Shown: positions 1 through 9,261 of the stretch, in pieces
Position numbering within the stretch: position 1 is the stretch's first letter
Layout: each line of letters begins with the position of its first letter
Source: Spartobacteria bacterium LR76
GTDB taxonomy: Bacteria; Verrucomicrobiota; Verrucomicrobiia; Chthoniobacterales; Terrimicrobiaceae
Length of the DNA stretch: 64,000 bases
Direction: 5' to 3'
Assembly: GCA_003054655.1 (NCBI GenBank)
Contig: QAYZ01000016.1
Location: 372,001 to 436,000, forward strand
The notes under the pieces: model-generated
What the model saw: the letters and a program-made list of their open reading frames with translations, nothing else
Told to the model about the DNA's origin: nothing
The model's database searches: none
Program-made: the position numbers and the translations under genes

Positions 1-488
1 ATGAGCGGGAGCCACTCGGCAATTTCCTCCGCGGTATTGGCAAACTGCATGCCGTCAAAGGCATGGTGGCCTTTCAAAGCTTCAAAGCGCCTGCGCAGAA
101 AAGAGGTATTGGCTTCTCCCCGGACGAAGCTGTGATGTGGCACCCGGTGGATGAATTTCTCGGGCGAGGCAATAACTCCCCGCTGAGCGAGGGTGGACCA
201 GCACTGCTTCGAGATTTCGAAGGCCTCGTTGATTTTCAAGGCCTTGGAGACATCGACTGATCCGTCGGCCCGCTCGGGCGTGTAGTTCAACTCGCAGAGG
301 GCGGCATGCCCTGTTCCCGCGTTATTCCACGCGAGGCTGCTCTCCTGGGAAACGTCGTCGAGCGACTCCAGGATCAAAATTTTCCAATCTGGTTCCAGCG
401 CATTGAGGATGACCCCCAGCGTGCTGCTCATGATACCCGCCCCGACGAGGATGACGTCGGCGGCCCCTTCTCCCTTCCCGCTTGGCAT
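1..488 (-). CDS. mqo: Malate:quinone oxidoreductase, 5' part (cut by window edge)
   Basis: Membrane-associated FAD enzyme oxidising malate to oxaloacetate and passing electrons to quinone in the TCA cycle. Translating the reverse strand from the ATG at 488 gives about 162 residues that run off the left edge without a stop. It shows the FAD-binding start VILVGAGIMSSTLGVIL (about residues 13-29), then LEPDWKILILES, then the family signature AWNNAGTGHAALCELNYTP (about residues 55-73) and an INEAFEIS stretch. These match Mqo rather than NAD-dependent malate dehydrogenase. The start precedes the GxGxxS loop by about 15 residues, as is usual. It lies downstream of carB on the same strand, but a terminator separates the two. 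Only the N-terminal third is visible, so integrity cannot be judged. Confidence 0.93.
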   Translation of the reverse strand, partial: MPSGKGEGAADVILVGAGIMSSTLGVILNALEPDWKILILESLDDVSQESSLAWNNAGTGHAALCELNYTPERADGSVDVSKALKINEAFEISKQCWSTLAQRGVIASPEKFIHRVPHHSFVRGEANTSFLRRRFEALKGHHAFDGMQFANTAEEIAEWLPL

Positions 489-527
489 AGCGGGATAGGG
501 GAAGCAGGTTGTATTCCAGTTGGCAAG

Positions 528-554
528 AAAGCCGTCGAAAAAATCGACGGCTTT
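528..554 (-). terminator. Intrinsic terminator after carB
   Basis: A perfect 11-bp inverted repeat (528-538 with 544-554) encloses a 5-base loop of A on the plus strand, U in the minus-strand transcript. It begins 12 bases after the carB stop. On the minus strand it is followed by a short interrupted pyrimidine run, weaker than a classic U tract. It separates carB from mqo. Confidence 0.7.
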
Positions 555-566
555 CGGGGTTAGTCC

Positions 567-3500
567 TTACGCGTGGTATTCCTGGATGCTCTTGACGGCA
601 TAGCCGGCCTGTTGCAGGGCGCGAATGGCGGCGGCGCTGGCGCGGGCGCCGCGGAGAGTCGTCATCGTGGCGACGCGACCGGCGACGGCCGCGCTGCGGA
701 TCACCACCTCGTCGCGGCGAGGCTGCTGGCCGCTCGGGGTGTTGATGATGAACTGGATATCTCCGTTCTTGATCAGGTCGAGCACGTTGGGACGGCCTTC
801 CTGGAGCTTAAGGAGATTTTTCACCGGCACTCCGGCCTGGGTCAGCACTTTTGCCGTTCCGCTTGTGGCGTGAATGACAAAGCCGAGTTCGGAAAACTCC
901 CTTGCGATTGGTATTACCGCATCCTTGTCGGCATCCTTCACGCTGATGAAGACATTACCCTTGGTTGGGAGCGGCGGTTGGGCCGACATCTGGCTCTTGG
1001 CGTAGGCAATGCCGAGATCGGCGTCGATGCCCATGACCTCGCCGGTCGAGCGCATCTCGGGGCCGAGGATGATGTCGACGCCCGGGAACTTGATGAACGG
1101 GAAGACGGCTTCCTTGACCGAGAAATGGGTCGGGATGATCTCCTCCGTGAAGCCGAGTTCGCGCAGCGTCTGGCCCGCCATGATCTTGGCGGCGAGCTTG
1201 GCGAGCGGCTTGCCGATGGCCTTGCTGACAAAGGGAACCGTGCGCGACGCGCGCGGGTTGACCTCCAGCACATAGACCTGCTCGTCCTTGACGGCGAACT
1301 GCACGTTCATGAGGCCGCGGACCTGAAGTTCGCGGGCCATGGCCTTCGTGGCGCTCTTGATCGTCTCAAGTACGGTCGCGGAGAGCGAAAAGCTCGGGAT
1401 CACGCAGGCACTGTCGCCGGAGTGAATGCCAGCCTGCTCGATGTGCTCCATCACGCCGCCGATCACGCAGGTTTCCCCGTCGGCGATGCAATCCACGTCG
1501 ACCTCGGTGGCGTCCTCAAGGAAGCGGTCCACGAGTACCGGACGTTCCGGGCTGGCGGCGACGGCCGTGCGGATGTAGTGGCGCAGTTCCTCTTCGTTAT
1601 GAACGATCTGCATGGCGCGGCCGCCGAGAACGAAGGACGGACGCACGAGCACCGGGTATCCGATCCCGGAGGCGACGGAAACGGCCTCCTGTTCATTGGT
1701 GGCCGTGGCACCCTCGGTCTGCTTGAGGCCGAGCTTGCTGAGCATCGCGGCGAAGTGCTTGCGATCCTCCGCCATCTCGATGCTGCTCGGCTGCGTGCCG
1801 ATGATCTTGCAACCATTGGCGGCGAGGCCAGCGGCGAGGTTCAGTGGCGTCTGACCGCCGAACTGCACGATGATCGCGTCGGCGCGCTCGCGCTCGTAGA
1901 TGTTGAGCACGTCCTCGAGGGTGAGGGGTTCAAAGTAGAGCTTGTCGCTGGTATCGTAATCGGTCGAGACGGTCTCCGGGTTGGAGTTGACCATGATTGT
2001 CTCCCAGCCGAGTTCCTTCAGCGCGAAGGCGGCATGGACGCAGCAGTAGTCAAACTCGATGCCCTGGCCGATGCGGTTCGGTCCGCCGCCGAGGATCATG
2101 ACTTTCTTCTTGTCGCTGGCGCGGGTCTCGTCCTCGTCGCCATAGGTCGAGTAGAAGTACGGCGTGTAGGCTTCAAACTCCGCCGCGCAGGTATCGACGA
2201 GGCGGTAGGTCGGCACGACTCCGGCGGCCTTGCGGGCGTCGCGGATTTCCGGCTCGGTGGCCTTGGTCAGGATGGCAAGCTGGCGGTCGGAGAAGCCGAG
2301 CTTCTTGGCCTTGCGGAATCCCACCTCGGCGATGCCCTTGGTGCGGATGCGCTCCTCCTCCTCCACGATCTGGCGGATGTTCTCAAGGAACCACGGGTCG
2401 ATGGCGGAAATCTCGTGAATGCGCTCCGGCGTGATGCCGACCTGCAGGGCGTACCGCAGGAAGAAAATGCGCTCGTGATTCGGGATGCGTATCTTCTGCT
2501 CGATGGCGGCGATATCGGGCTTGCCGTCGGGGAGGGTAGGCAGGGCGTCCTTGCCGTCCGCGCCGAGGCCGAAGCGGCCGATTTCCAGCGAGCGAAGGGC
2601 CTTTTGCAGGGCTTCCTTGAACGTCCGGCCAATGGCCATGGCCTCGCCCACGCTCTTCATCTGCGTGGTCAGGGTCGGGTCGGCCTGCGGGAATTTCTCA
2701 AAGGTGAAGCGCGGGATCTTCACCACGCAGTAGTCGATCGACGGCTCGAAGCAGGCGGTCGTCTCGCGGGTGATGTCGTTGCGCAGTTCGTCGAGGGTGT
2801 AACCCACGGCGAGCTTGGCGGCGATTTTCGCGATCGGGAAGCCGGTGGCCTTTGAGGCGAGGGCGGAACTGCGCGAGACGCGCGGGTTCATCTCGATAAC
2901 GATCATGCGGCCGTTCTGCGGATTGACGGCGAACTGGATGTTTGATCCGCCGGTTTCCACGCCAATGGCGCGAATGACGGCAAAGCTCGCGTCGCGCATG
3001 ACCTGGTATTCCTTGTCGGAGAGGGTCTGGACCGGGGCGACGGTGATCGAGTCGCCGGTATGCACGCCCATGGGATCGAGGTTTTCGATCGAGCAGATGA
3101 CCACGCAGTTGTCGGCGCGGTCACGCACCACCTCCATCTCGTACTCCTTCCAGCCCAGGAGGGATTCTTCGACGAGAACTTCGGAAACCGGGGACAAATC
3201 GAGGCCGCGGCGGACGATCTCCTCGAGTTCGTCGCGGTTGTAGGCAATGCCGCCGCCTGCTCCGCCGAGGGTGAAGGCGGGGCGGATGATCAGCGGATAA
3301 GAGCCGATGCGACCTGCGATCTCGCGGGCCTCATCGAGCGTATGCGCCACGCCGGAGGCGGCCACATCGAGGCCGATCTCGAGCATGATGTCCTTGAAGA
3401 TCTGGCGATCTTCGCCGCGGCGGATGGCCTCGGCATTTGCGCCAATGAGGCGGGCACCGTGGCGCTCCAGGGCGCCATTCTCCACGAGAGCCATGGCGGC

Positions 3501-3791
3501 ATTGAGGGCAGTCTGGCCGCCGAGGGTCGGAAGGACGGCGTCCGGCTTCTCCCGCTCGAGGATTTTCTCAATCGCCTCGGGCGTAATGGGTTCGATGTAG
3601 GTGCGCTGGGCAAATTCCGGGTCCGTCATGATGGTGGCGGGGTTGGAATTTACGAGGACGACAGAGTACCCTTCCTCGGCCAGGGCCTTGCAGGCCTGGA
3701 CACCAGAGTAGTCGAATTCACAACCCTGGCCGATGACGATGGGGCCGGAGCCGATGAGCAGGATTTTTTTGATCGAAGTATCTTTGGGCAT
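567..3791 (-). CDS. carB: Carbamoyl-phosphate synthase large subunit
   Basis: Makes carbamoyl phosphate from bicarbonate, ATP and ammonia delivered by the small subunit CarA, feeding arginine and pyrimidine synthesis in the cytosol. The 1074-residue length is typical. The protein shows the expected internal duplication: the first half opens with [16 protein letters not shown] and carries an ATP-grasp fold, and the second half opens near residue 570 with [21 protein letters not shown] and has a second ATP-grasp. A C-terminal MGS-like allosteric domain (from about residue 935, [23 protein letters not shown]) is intact. carA is not adjacent, so the two subunits are encoded apart. The start MPKDTSIKK is the usual N-terminus. 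Confidence 0.98.
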   Translation of the reverse strand: MPKDTSIKKILLIGSGPIVIGQGCEFDYSGVQACKALAEEGYSVVLVNSNPATIMTDPEFAQRTYIEPITPEAIEKILEREKPDAVLPTLGGQTALNAAMALVENGALERHGARLIGANAEAIRRGEDRQIFKDIMLEIGLDVAASGVAHTLDEAREIAGRIGSYPLIIRPAFTLGGAGGGIAYNRDELEEIVRRGLDLSPVSEVLVEESLLGWKEYEMEVVRDRADNCVVICSIENLDPMGVHTGDSITVAPVQTLSDKEYQVMRDASFAVIRAIGVETGGSNIQFAVNPQNGRMIVIEMNPRVSRSSALASKATGFPIAKIAAKLAVGYTLDELRNDITRETTACFEPSIDYCVVKIPRFTFEKFPQADPTLTTQMKSVGEAMAIGRTFKEALQKALRSLEIGRFGLGADGKDALPTLPDGKPDIAAIEQKIRIPNHERIFFLRYALQVGITPERIHEISAIDPWFLENIRQIVEEEERIRTKGIAEVGFRKAKKLGFSDRQLAILTKATEPEIRDARKAAGVVPTYRLVDTCAAEFEAYTPYFYSTYGDEDETRASDKKKVMILGGGPNRIGQGIEFDYCCVHAAFALKELGWETIMVNSNPETVSTDYDTSDKLYFEPLTLEDVLNIYERERADAIIVQFGGQTPLNLAAGLAANGCKIIGTQPSSIEMAEDRKHFAAMLSKLGLKQTEGATATNEQEAVSVASGIGYPVLVRPSFVLGGRAMQIVHNEEELRHYIRTAVAASPERPVLVDRFLEDATEVDVDCIADGETCVIGGVMEHIEQAGIHSGDSACVIPSFSLSATVLETIKSATKAMARELQVRGLMNVQFAVKDEQVYVLEVNPRASRTVPFVSKAIGKPLAKLAAKIMAGQTLRELGFTEEIIPTHFSVKEAVFPFIKFPGVDIILGPEMRSTGEVMGIDADLGIAYAKSQMSAQPPLPTKGNVFISVKDADKDAVIPIAREFSELGFVIHATSGTAKVLTQAGVPVKNLLKLQEGRPNVLDLIKNGDIQFIINTPSGQQPRRDEVVIRSAAVAGRVATMTTLRGARASAAAIRALQQAGYAVKSIQEYHA

Positions 3792-3888
3792 GGAGAGCGG
3801 CGCTGGTTTACCGGATATCTGACATCATCGCAAAGGCAAACGATGCGAATCGTCTTGATTTTCGTCCGAGACGACAGACCATGGGGGC

Positions 3889-4161
3889 ATGGTTGATCTT
3901 GAGGTTTATGCCGCCGGAGTGCGGAACCCGGACAAGATGTTGGCTTTGGCCCTGGAGCTCGATGTCGTTCCAGGTCTTCGTTATAAAGTCGATACCAACC
4001 ACGATATTGTTTATATGGAGTTTAGCGGGGACGCGCCAACAGTCTCCAGCCTCCAGTCCATCTTTCGTAAGATCGAGCTCGACGCCAAGTTCGTCGGCCA
4101 GATGCCCTCGGAAGTCAGTACGAAAAAGAAAACGCAGCGCCTGGACGTCCTTGAGGCGTAA
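3889..4161 (+). CDS. Small conserved-looking protein upstream of mlaE, function unknown
   Basis: A 90-residue soluble protein of unknown function. It reads like a compact alpha/beta domain: a hydrophobic strand (MVDLEVYAAG), a helix (PDKMLALALELDV), two strands around YKVDTNHDIVYMEFSG, then a helix and the ending IFRKIELDAKFVGQM, followed by a charged tail. The overall pattern resembles ACT/NIL-type ligand domains, but I see no diagnostic motif. It ends 33 bases before mlaE and is probably co-transcribed with the lipid transport genes. An overlapping frame starting at 3881 has poorer codon use and no recognisable fold. A GGGGG stretch directly before the ATG could serve in ribosome binding. 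Confidence 0.7.
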   Translation: MVDLEVYAAGVRNPDKMLALALELDVVPGLRYKVDTNHDIVYMEFSGDAPTVSSLQSIFRKIELDAKFVGQMPSEVSTKKKTQRLDVLEA

Positions 4162-4194
4162 CAAGCGCGCGATTCTCGACCTCGTATCGGCTTC

Positions 4195-4989
4195 ATGAAG
4201 TTCATTCCGGTTTTCTTTTCCCGCCTGATTTTGTCCTTCTTCCTCGCTCTTGGGGATGTTGCACAACTGGCCTTTGAGACCTTTGGGTCAATTTTCCGGG
4301 GTCGCATTCGCGGAAAGCTGCTCCTCCAGCAAATCGCCGAGGTTGGGTATCGCTCCCAGTTGGTGGTTATCGTCACAGGGGCATTTACAGGGGCGGTCTT
4401 TACGGCGCAGGCCTACTTTCAGTTCGCCAGCCTGAACATGCAGACCGCCGTCGGTCCGGTGGTGACGCTGGCCATGTTTCGCGAATTGGGTCCGGTGCTG
4501 ACCGGCCTGATGGTGGCAGGTCGTGTCGGTGCGGCGATGAGCGCCGAGATCGGCACGATGAAGGTGACTCAGCAAATCGACGCCCTCCGTGCACTGGCGG
4601 TCCATCCGGTCGATTACCTCGTCGTTCCCCGTGCGCTGGCGATGTTCATCTCCATGCCCCTCCTGGTGGTGGAATGCGTCGGCTGCGGTGTGCTGGCGGC
4701 CTATTGGGTCGCGGTAAAGGTCCTCAACGTCGAGGCGGTTTATTTTGTCAACAACCTCAAGAAGTTCACCGATTCCAGCGACATTGCGATGTCCCTGATC
4801 AAGGGCGCGGTCTTTGGCGTGATCATCGTCTTCATCAGTTGTCGCGAAGGACTGCGGGCCAAGGATGGTGCGGTGGGCGTGGGCCGGGCCACCACGGAAA
4901 CCGTGGTGACGTGCTCCCTCGCGGTTCTCATCGTGAATTTCTTCATGACGATGTTCCTCAACATCATCTTCCCGGCAGGCCAGCGCTGA
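4195..4989 (+). CDS. mlaE: Mla-type lipid ABC transporter permease (MlaE/YrbE)
   Basis: Inner-membrane permease of the MCE-type phospholipid transporter that moves lipids between inner and outer membrane. The 264-residue protein has the family's hydrophobic segments and the cytoplasmic coupling signature SAEIGTMKVTQQIDALRALAVHPVDYLVVPR in the middle, which is highly characteristic of MlaE/YrbE proteins. It is followed with a one-base overlap by the ATPase gene and then by an MCE-domain gene, giving the order mlaE-mlaF-mlaD. No mlaB (STAS) or mlaC gene is visible beside them. Confidence 0.95.
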   Translation: MKFIPVFFSRLILSFFLALGDVAQLAFETFGSIFRGRIRGKLLLQQIAEVGYRSQLVVIVTGAFTGAVFTAQAYFQFASLNMQTAVGPVVTLAMFRELGPVLTGLMVAGRVGAAMSAEIGTMKVTQQIDALRALAVHPVDYLVVPRALAMFISMPLLVVECVGCGVLAAYWVAVKVLNVEAVYFVNNLKKFTDSSDIAMSLIKGAVFGVIIVFISCREGLRAKDGAVGVGRATTETVVTCSLAVLIVNFFMTMFLNIIFPAGQR

Positions 4990-5777
4990 TGAATTCCGAA
5001 CCGCTCATTTCCGTTCGTGATCTTCACCAAAAGATCGGCCGCCAGGAGATCCTGCGCGGATTTTCCCTCGATATCTTCAAGGGGGAAACGCTCGTCCTGC
5101 TCGGCAAGAGCGGTGGTGGCAAGAGCGTCTTCCTGCGTCACCTGATCGGGCTGATGAAGCCCATCTCGGGCCAGATCATCTTTGAGGGTGACGACATTAC
5201 CAAGTATAACGAGCGCGAACTTGAGCCCGTCCGCCGCAAGATCGGGATGCTTTTTCAGGATGGCGCGTTGTTTGACTCGATGACGGTTTACGAAAACGTC
5301 GCCTTCCCGCTCCGGGAGCGTGGCGAGCGCAACGAGAAGGTCATCCGCGACAAGGTGCACGACGCCCTCGGGATGGTGAACCTCCACGGCCACGACCAAA
5401 AGATGCCGGTGAACCTGAGCGGCGGCATGCGCAAGCGCGTGGCTTTGGCCCGGGCGATCATTTCGCCGCCGCATGTCATTCTGTACGACGAGCCAACGGC
5501 GGGTCTCGATCCCATCGTCTCGGATAGCATCAACCGACTCATCCGCCGCCTCCAGAAGCAGCTCGCGGTTACCTCGATCGTCGTCACCCACGACATGATC
5601 AGTTGCGATCATATCGCGGACCGGGTGGCTTTACTTAACGAAGGTAAGCGGTACTTTCACGGGACGCTGCAGGAATTGCATGCCACCCAGGACCCGGTGA
5701 TTCGCAACTTTGTGGACGGGAAGTCGACGGATGACGACGACCTGGCTCCGCTTGACTCGCCGAACGAAGACAACTGA
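4989..5777 (+). CDS. mlaF: Mla-type lipid ABC transporter ATPase (MlaF)
   Basis: ATPase partner of MlaE. The 262-residue protein has Walker A GKSGGGKS (residues 39-46), Q-loop FQDGALFDSMT, signature LSGGMRKRVALARA, Walker B VILYDEPTAGLDP and the switch His in VVTHD. GALFDSMTVYENVAFPL is typical of the MlaF branch. The ATG at 4989 overlaps the mlaE stop by one base (TGATG). A longer in-frame opening upstream lies inside mlaE and has no family similarity, so this start is preferred. The C-terminal tail is acidic. Confidence 0.95.
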   Translation: MNSEPLISVRDLHQKIGRQEILRGFSLDIFKGETLVLLGKSGGGKSVFLRHLIGLMKPISGQIIFEGDDITKYNERELEPVRRKIGMLFQDGALFDSMTVYENVAFPLRERGERNEKVIRDKVHDALGMVNLHGHDQKMPVNLSGGMRKRVALARAIISPPHVILYDEPTAGLDPIVSDSINRLIRRLQKQLAVTSIVVTHDMISCDHIADRVALLNEGKRYFHGTLQELHATQDPVIRNFVDGKSTDDDDLAPLDSPNEDN

Positions 5778-5796
5778 AGATTATAAGGTCAGCACT

Positions 5797-6663
5797 ATGA
5801 CAGAACGTGGATCCCAGCTGAAGGTAGGCATTTTCATGGCCATCGGACTGGCCGCCATCGCGGCCATGGTCGTTTATTTTGGCCGTTTCGGAGACAGTGT
5901 GCGCGGTTACTACCAAATCCGGGTCGAGTACCCGAATGCCAGCGGCATCATGCAGGGGGCGGGTGTCCTGCTCGCGGGAGCGAAGGTCGGCGTGGTGGCG
6001 ACTCCGCCGGTGATCCTGCCGGACATGAATGGCGTCTACGTGATGCTGAAGATTTACGAAGAGGTGAAGATCCCGAGCAAATCCGAGTTCACCATTGGCA
6101 GCTCTGGCCTGCTGGGCGACCGTTTCATCCAGATCAATCTCCAGCCGGGAGCGAGCCAGTCCGAGCCGATCCAGCCGGGCGCGGTGATCCAGGGCAAGAA
6201 CGAGACAGGAATGTCGGAGATCTTCGATCAGGTCGGCCCGGTCGTGGGCGAGGCGAGGGAAGCGATCACGAATATCAAGAACATCTCGAAGAAGCTGAAC
6301 GAGCAGGTGCTGACCGAGACGATGTTGAAGGACCTCAATGCCTCCATGGCGAACCTCAAGACGACCACCCAGTCCTTTGCCGATGCCTCGAAGCGCCTCG
6401 ACTCCATCATGGACAAGGCCGAGAAGACCATCGGCACGGGCGAGGACGCATTGCTGTCCGCCAAGGGCGCGGCTGATGAACTCAAGAAAACCATCACCGA
6501 CGTGCGAGGCATTGTGCAGCAGGTGAAGGCTGGCAACGGCGCGCTCGGTGTTCTCCTCAGCGACAAGCAGACTGCCGAGAATCTCCGCATCCTGGTCGAG
6601 AGCATGCGCAAGCGCGGCATCCTCTGGTACAAGGACACCTCGAGGGGAAATCCCGACCGGTAG
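5797..6663 (+). CDS. mlaD: MCE-domain lipid-binding protein (MlaD)
   Basis: Substrate-binding MCE subunit anchored in the inner membrane. The 288-residue protein has one N-terminal membrane segment (about residues 10-26, IFMAIGLAAIAAMVVYFG) followed by an MCE domain with VEYPNASGIMQGAGVLLAGAKVG and GSSGLLGDRFIQI. The second half (about residues 150-270) is a long Ala/Lys/Asp-rich helical region, as in MCE proteins whose C-termini build a helical needle. The ATG at 5797 is chosen because AAGG lies 9 bases upstream and the preceding in-frame residues look non-coding. Last gene of the mla block. Confidence 0.92.
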   Translation: MTERGSQLKVGIFMAIGLAAIAAMVVYFGRFGDSVRGYYQIRVEYPNASGIMQGAGVLLAGAKVGVVATPPVILPDMNGVYVMLKIYEEVKIPSKSEFTIGSSGLLGDRFIQINLQPGASQSEPIQPGAVIQGKNETGMSEIFDQVGPVVGEAREAITNIKNISKKLNEQVLTETMLKDLNASMANLKTTTQSFADASKRLDSIMDKAEKTIGTGEDALLSAKGAADELKKTITDVRGIVQQVKAGNGALGVLLSDKQTAENLRILVESMRKRGILWYKDTSRGNPDR

Positions 6664-6668
6664 ACGCC

Positions 6669-7352
6669 ATGAGCACCGCCGCCCCGCAGCCGCGCGCCGG
6701 GTTTTCCGAGACGTGCCTGCTTGCCTCCGTGGGCGGTTCGGTCGACGCGATCGGCGTCATCACTCTGGGCGGGTTGTTCGTTTCCCACATGAGCGGAAAT
6801 ACCGCCGCGCAGGGTGTCTTTTTCGGGCAGGGGCAGTGGTGGCTGGCGTGGCCGCATCTCGTGGCCGTACCGATTTTCCTGCTCGGGCTCTTCCTCGGCT
6901 ATCTCCTGATGGAGCGGGCGCCGACCCCTCGGCAGTGCGCCGGGGTTCTGGTGCTGGAGGCCGGGCTGCTATTCCTCTTTTTCATCCTGCTCCTGCTGGG
7001 GGCGGACTACCGGGTGGAGAATCCCTGGACGTTTCTCACGGCGGTTCCCCCGTTGATCGCCATGGGCATCCAGAACGCGACCTTGCGGGGGTTGAAACTC
7101 TCGGCCTTTCCCTCCACCTACGTGACCGGGGTGCTCGACACGGTGGGCCGGACTTTTGCGAAAGCCATTGCCGGAAAGGCAGAGGAGCGTGCTGAGAATG
7201 CCCTCATGGCCCGGCGTGCCGCGCTGGTCTGGACGTCCTACGCGCTGGGTGCGATCGCGGGCAGCGCGATCTTTTTCGGCATCGGGAAGTGGGTTGTCCT
7301 CTTCCCGATCACCTCGCTCCTGGCGGTGGCGTGGTCGGTCGCCAGGAGGTGA
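6669..7352 (+). CDS. DUF1275 (YoaK-type) integral membrane protein
   Basis: A 227-residue polytopic membrane protein of the DUF1275 family, whose biochemical role is not established. The family signature is clear near the N-terminus: GGSVDAIGVITLGGLFVSHM followed by SGN. Several further hydrophobic segments follow, with the conserved MGIQNATLRGLKL stretch near residues 138-150. It starts 5 bases after mlaD on the same strand, so it may be read through from the mla operon, although the family is not known to take part in lipid transport. It converges on gltX. Confidence 0.85.
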   Translation: MSTAAPQPRAGFSETCLLASVGGSVDAIGVITLGGLFVSHMSGNTAAQGVFFGQGQWWLAWPHLVAVPIFLLGLFLGYLLMERAPTPRQCAGVLVLEAGLLFLFFILLLLGADYRVENPWTFLTAVPPLIAMGIQNATLRGLKLSAFPSTYVTGVLDTVGRTFAKAIAGKAEERAENALMARRAALVWTSYALGAIAGSAIFFGIGKWVVLFPITSLLAVAWSVARR

Positions 7353-7359
7353 AACGAAC

Positions 7360-8673
7360 CTAGATCGTCGCGGCGCGGGCGAAACGGGCGAGCACGCGGT
7401 CTTTGCCGAGAACTTCCATCATTTCGTACAGGCCGGGGCCGACGGAGCGTCCGCTCACAGCCACGCGGGCTGGGTGGACGAGTTCGCCGACCTTCACGCC
7501 GAGCGAGGCGGCCAGTTCTTTGAGTTTGGCTTCGATGTTGGGATGGGTCCACTCGGTCACGGTCGAGAAGGCCTCGCCGAGCTGCTTGAGACGCTCAAGC
7601 GCGCCTTCCTTGCGCAGGCTCTTTTCCACGGACGCGGGATCAAAGGCAAAGTCCTCGGTGAAGAGGAATCCGATCCAATCCGGCACGTCGCTGAGGTGCT
7701 TGACCTTGGGCTTTACGATGGCGAGGGCGGGCAGGAGGGCTTCATTCGTGCCGTAGTTCACGCCAGCCTTGTCGATGAAGGGCAGGGAAAGCTCGGCGAA
7801 ACGCTCGATCGGCATGTTCTGGATGTACTGGCCGTTGAGCCAGAAGCACTTGTCGAGGTCGAAGATCGCATTGCGGCGGTTGATGTTCTCCAGTTCGAAA
7901 ATCTGGCTGACTTCCTCGATGGAGATCACTTCGCGGTTGTCCTTGGGCGACCAGCCGAGGAGGCAGAGATAGTTGATGACGGCTTCGGGAGCGTAGCCGT
8001 TCTCGATGAAATACTGCACGCTGGAACCGCCATCGCGCTTGCTCAGCTTTTTGCCCTCGTGATTGAGGATGAGCGGGATGTGGGCAAACTTCGGCGGCTC
8101 GAATCCGAGGGCCTTGTACAGCTCAACGTGCTTCGGGGTGTTCGAAAGGTGGTCCTCACCGCGAATGACGTGGGAGATTTTCATCTCGATGTCGTCGACC
8201 ACGTTGACGAAGTGGAAAATCCACGAGCCATCCGGGCGGCGGATCGTCATGTCGGGGTGGGTCGCCGGATTGGACATGTCAAACTCGATGCGGCCGCAGA
8301 CGAGGTCCTCGACGAGCACGCTCTTGCGGGGCGAGCGGAAGCGGATCGCGCCCTCGTCCTCGTAGAGATGGCCGCCCTGCTCGAGGATGGCGAGGTACTT
8401 CTCGTAAATGGCGTTGCGCTCGCTCTGGCGGTACGGGCCGTAGTTGCCGCCCTTGTCCGGACCTTCATCCCAATCGAGCCCGAGCCAGGTCATGCCGTCA
8501 TAGATGGCTTGGACGGCCTCGGCGGTGTTGCGCTTGTCGTCGGTATCCTCCACGCGGAGGACGAGAGTGCCGCCGAAGCGACGGGCGTAGAGCCAGTTAA
8601 AAAGGGCCGTGCGGGCGCCTCCGACGTGGAGGTAGCCGGTGGGCGAGGGAGCAAAACGGGTGCGAACAGACAT
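7360..8673 (-). CDS. gltX: Glutamyl-tRNA synthetase
   Basis: Class I aminoacyl-tRNA synthetase charging tRNA-Glu. The 437 residues begin with RTRFAPSPTGYLHVGGARTALFNWLYAR, where HVGG (16-19) is the HIGH motif. The KMSKS motif appears as KKLSKRDG around residue 235. The GED dipeptide region (HVIRGEDHLSNTPKHVELY) is intact. It is somewhat shorter than the usual 460-500 residues, with a compact anticodon-binding end, but I see no frameshift. The gene stands alone between two plus-strand blocks. Confidence 0.96.
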   Translation of the reverse strand: MSVRTRFAPSPTGYLHVGGARTALFNWLYARRFGGTLVLRVEDTDDKRNTAEAVQAIYDGMTWLGLDWDEGPDKGGNYGPYRQSERNAIYEKYLAILEQGGHLYEDEGAIRFRSPRKSVLVEDLVCGRIEFDMSNPATHPDMTIRRPDGSWIFHFVNVVDDIEMKISHVIRGEDHLSNTPKHVELYKALGFEPPKFAHIPLILNHEGKKLSKRDGGSSVQYFIENGYAPEAVINYLCLLGWSPKDNREVISIEEVSQIFELENINRRNAIFDLDKCFWLNGQYIQNMPIERFAELSLPFIDKAGVNYGTNEALLPALAIVKPKVKHLSDVPDWIGFLFTEDFAFDPASVEKSLRKEGALERLKQLGEAFSTVTEWTHPNIEAKLKELAASLGVKVGELVHPARVAVSGRSVGPGLYEMMEVLGKDRVLARFARAATI

Positions 8674-8808
8674 GAGAGCGGGAAATGTAGCCGATCAGAA
8701 TGCGCAGGGTTTGCCTGGAAAGGAAAGTCTCCATCGCGGGGGAATGTCGGCGAGCGAGCGGCGTGGATTTTCCTAGGCACCGATTTTCGCCCGCTTCATG
8801 ATGCGGGG

Positions 8809-9261
8809 ATGAGTCTCCAAGCCAAAGTCGACAACGACATCAAGGACGCAATGCGCGCCAAGGACATGCCGCGCCTGAACACCCTGCGTCTCCTCAAAGC
8901 CGCCCTCAAAAACACCGCCATCGAAAAGGGCGGGGCGGATGCCGTGCTCGACGACGTGGAGGCCTCTGCGGTCATTCGCAAGCAGGTGAAGCAGCGCCAG
9001 GATTCCATCGAGGGATTCGAAAAGGGCGGTCGCCCGGAACTCGCGGCCAACGAAAAGGCTGAGATCGAGATCCTGAGCGCGTACCTGCCGAAGGCGCTTT
9101 CCGCCGAGGAACTCGCCGTCATCGTGCGTGATGCCATCGCCGAGGCCGGAGCTACCACCCGCCAGCAGATGGGCGCGGTGATGAAGATCGCCTCCGCCAA
9201 GGCCGCGGGCCGAGCGGATGGCAAAGCCCTCAGCTCGGAGGTCCAGAAGCAGCTTTCGTGA
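8809..9261 (+). CDS. yqeY: GatB/YqeY-domain protein
   Basis: A 150-residue protein of the YqeY family, related to the helical tail domain of the amidotransferase subunit GatB and thought to bind tRNA. The sequence follows the family throughout: SLQAKVDNDIKDAMRAKDMPRLNTLR at the start, VIRKQVKQRQDSIEGF and EILSAYLPK in the middle, and MGAVMKIASAKAAGRADGK near the end. The ATG at 8809 is the family start; a much longer in-frame opening upstream is antisense to gltX and is not coding. It overlaps ispD by 4 bases. Confidence 0.92.
   Translation: MSLQAKVDNDIKDAMRAKDMPRLNTLRLLKAALKNTAIEKGGADAVLDDVEASAVIRKQVKQRQDSIEGFEKGGRPELAANEKAEIEILSAYLPKALSAEELAVIVRDAIAEAGATTRQQMGAVMKIASAKAAGRADGKALSSEVQKQLS

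Noticed and set aside
573-2855. A 760-codon open frame on the plus strand opposite carB
   Set aside because: It is the antisense shadow of carB, produced by GC-rich third positions. The peptide has no family features, while carB on the other strand is complete.
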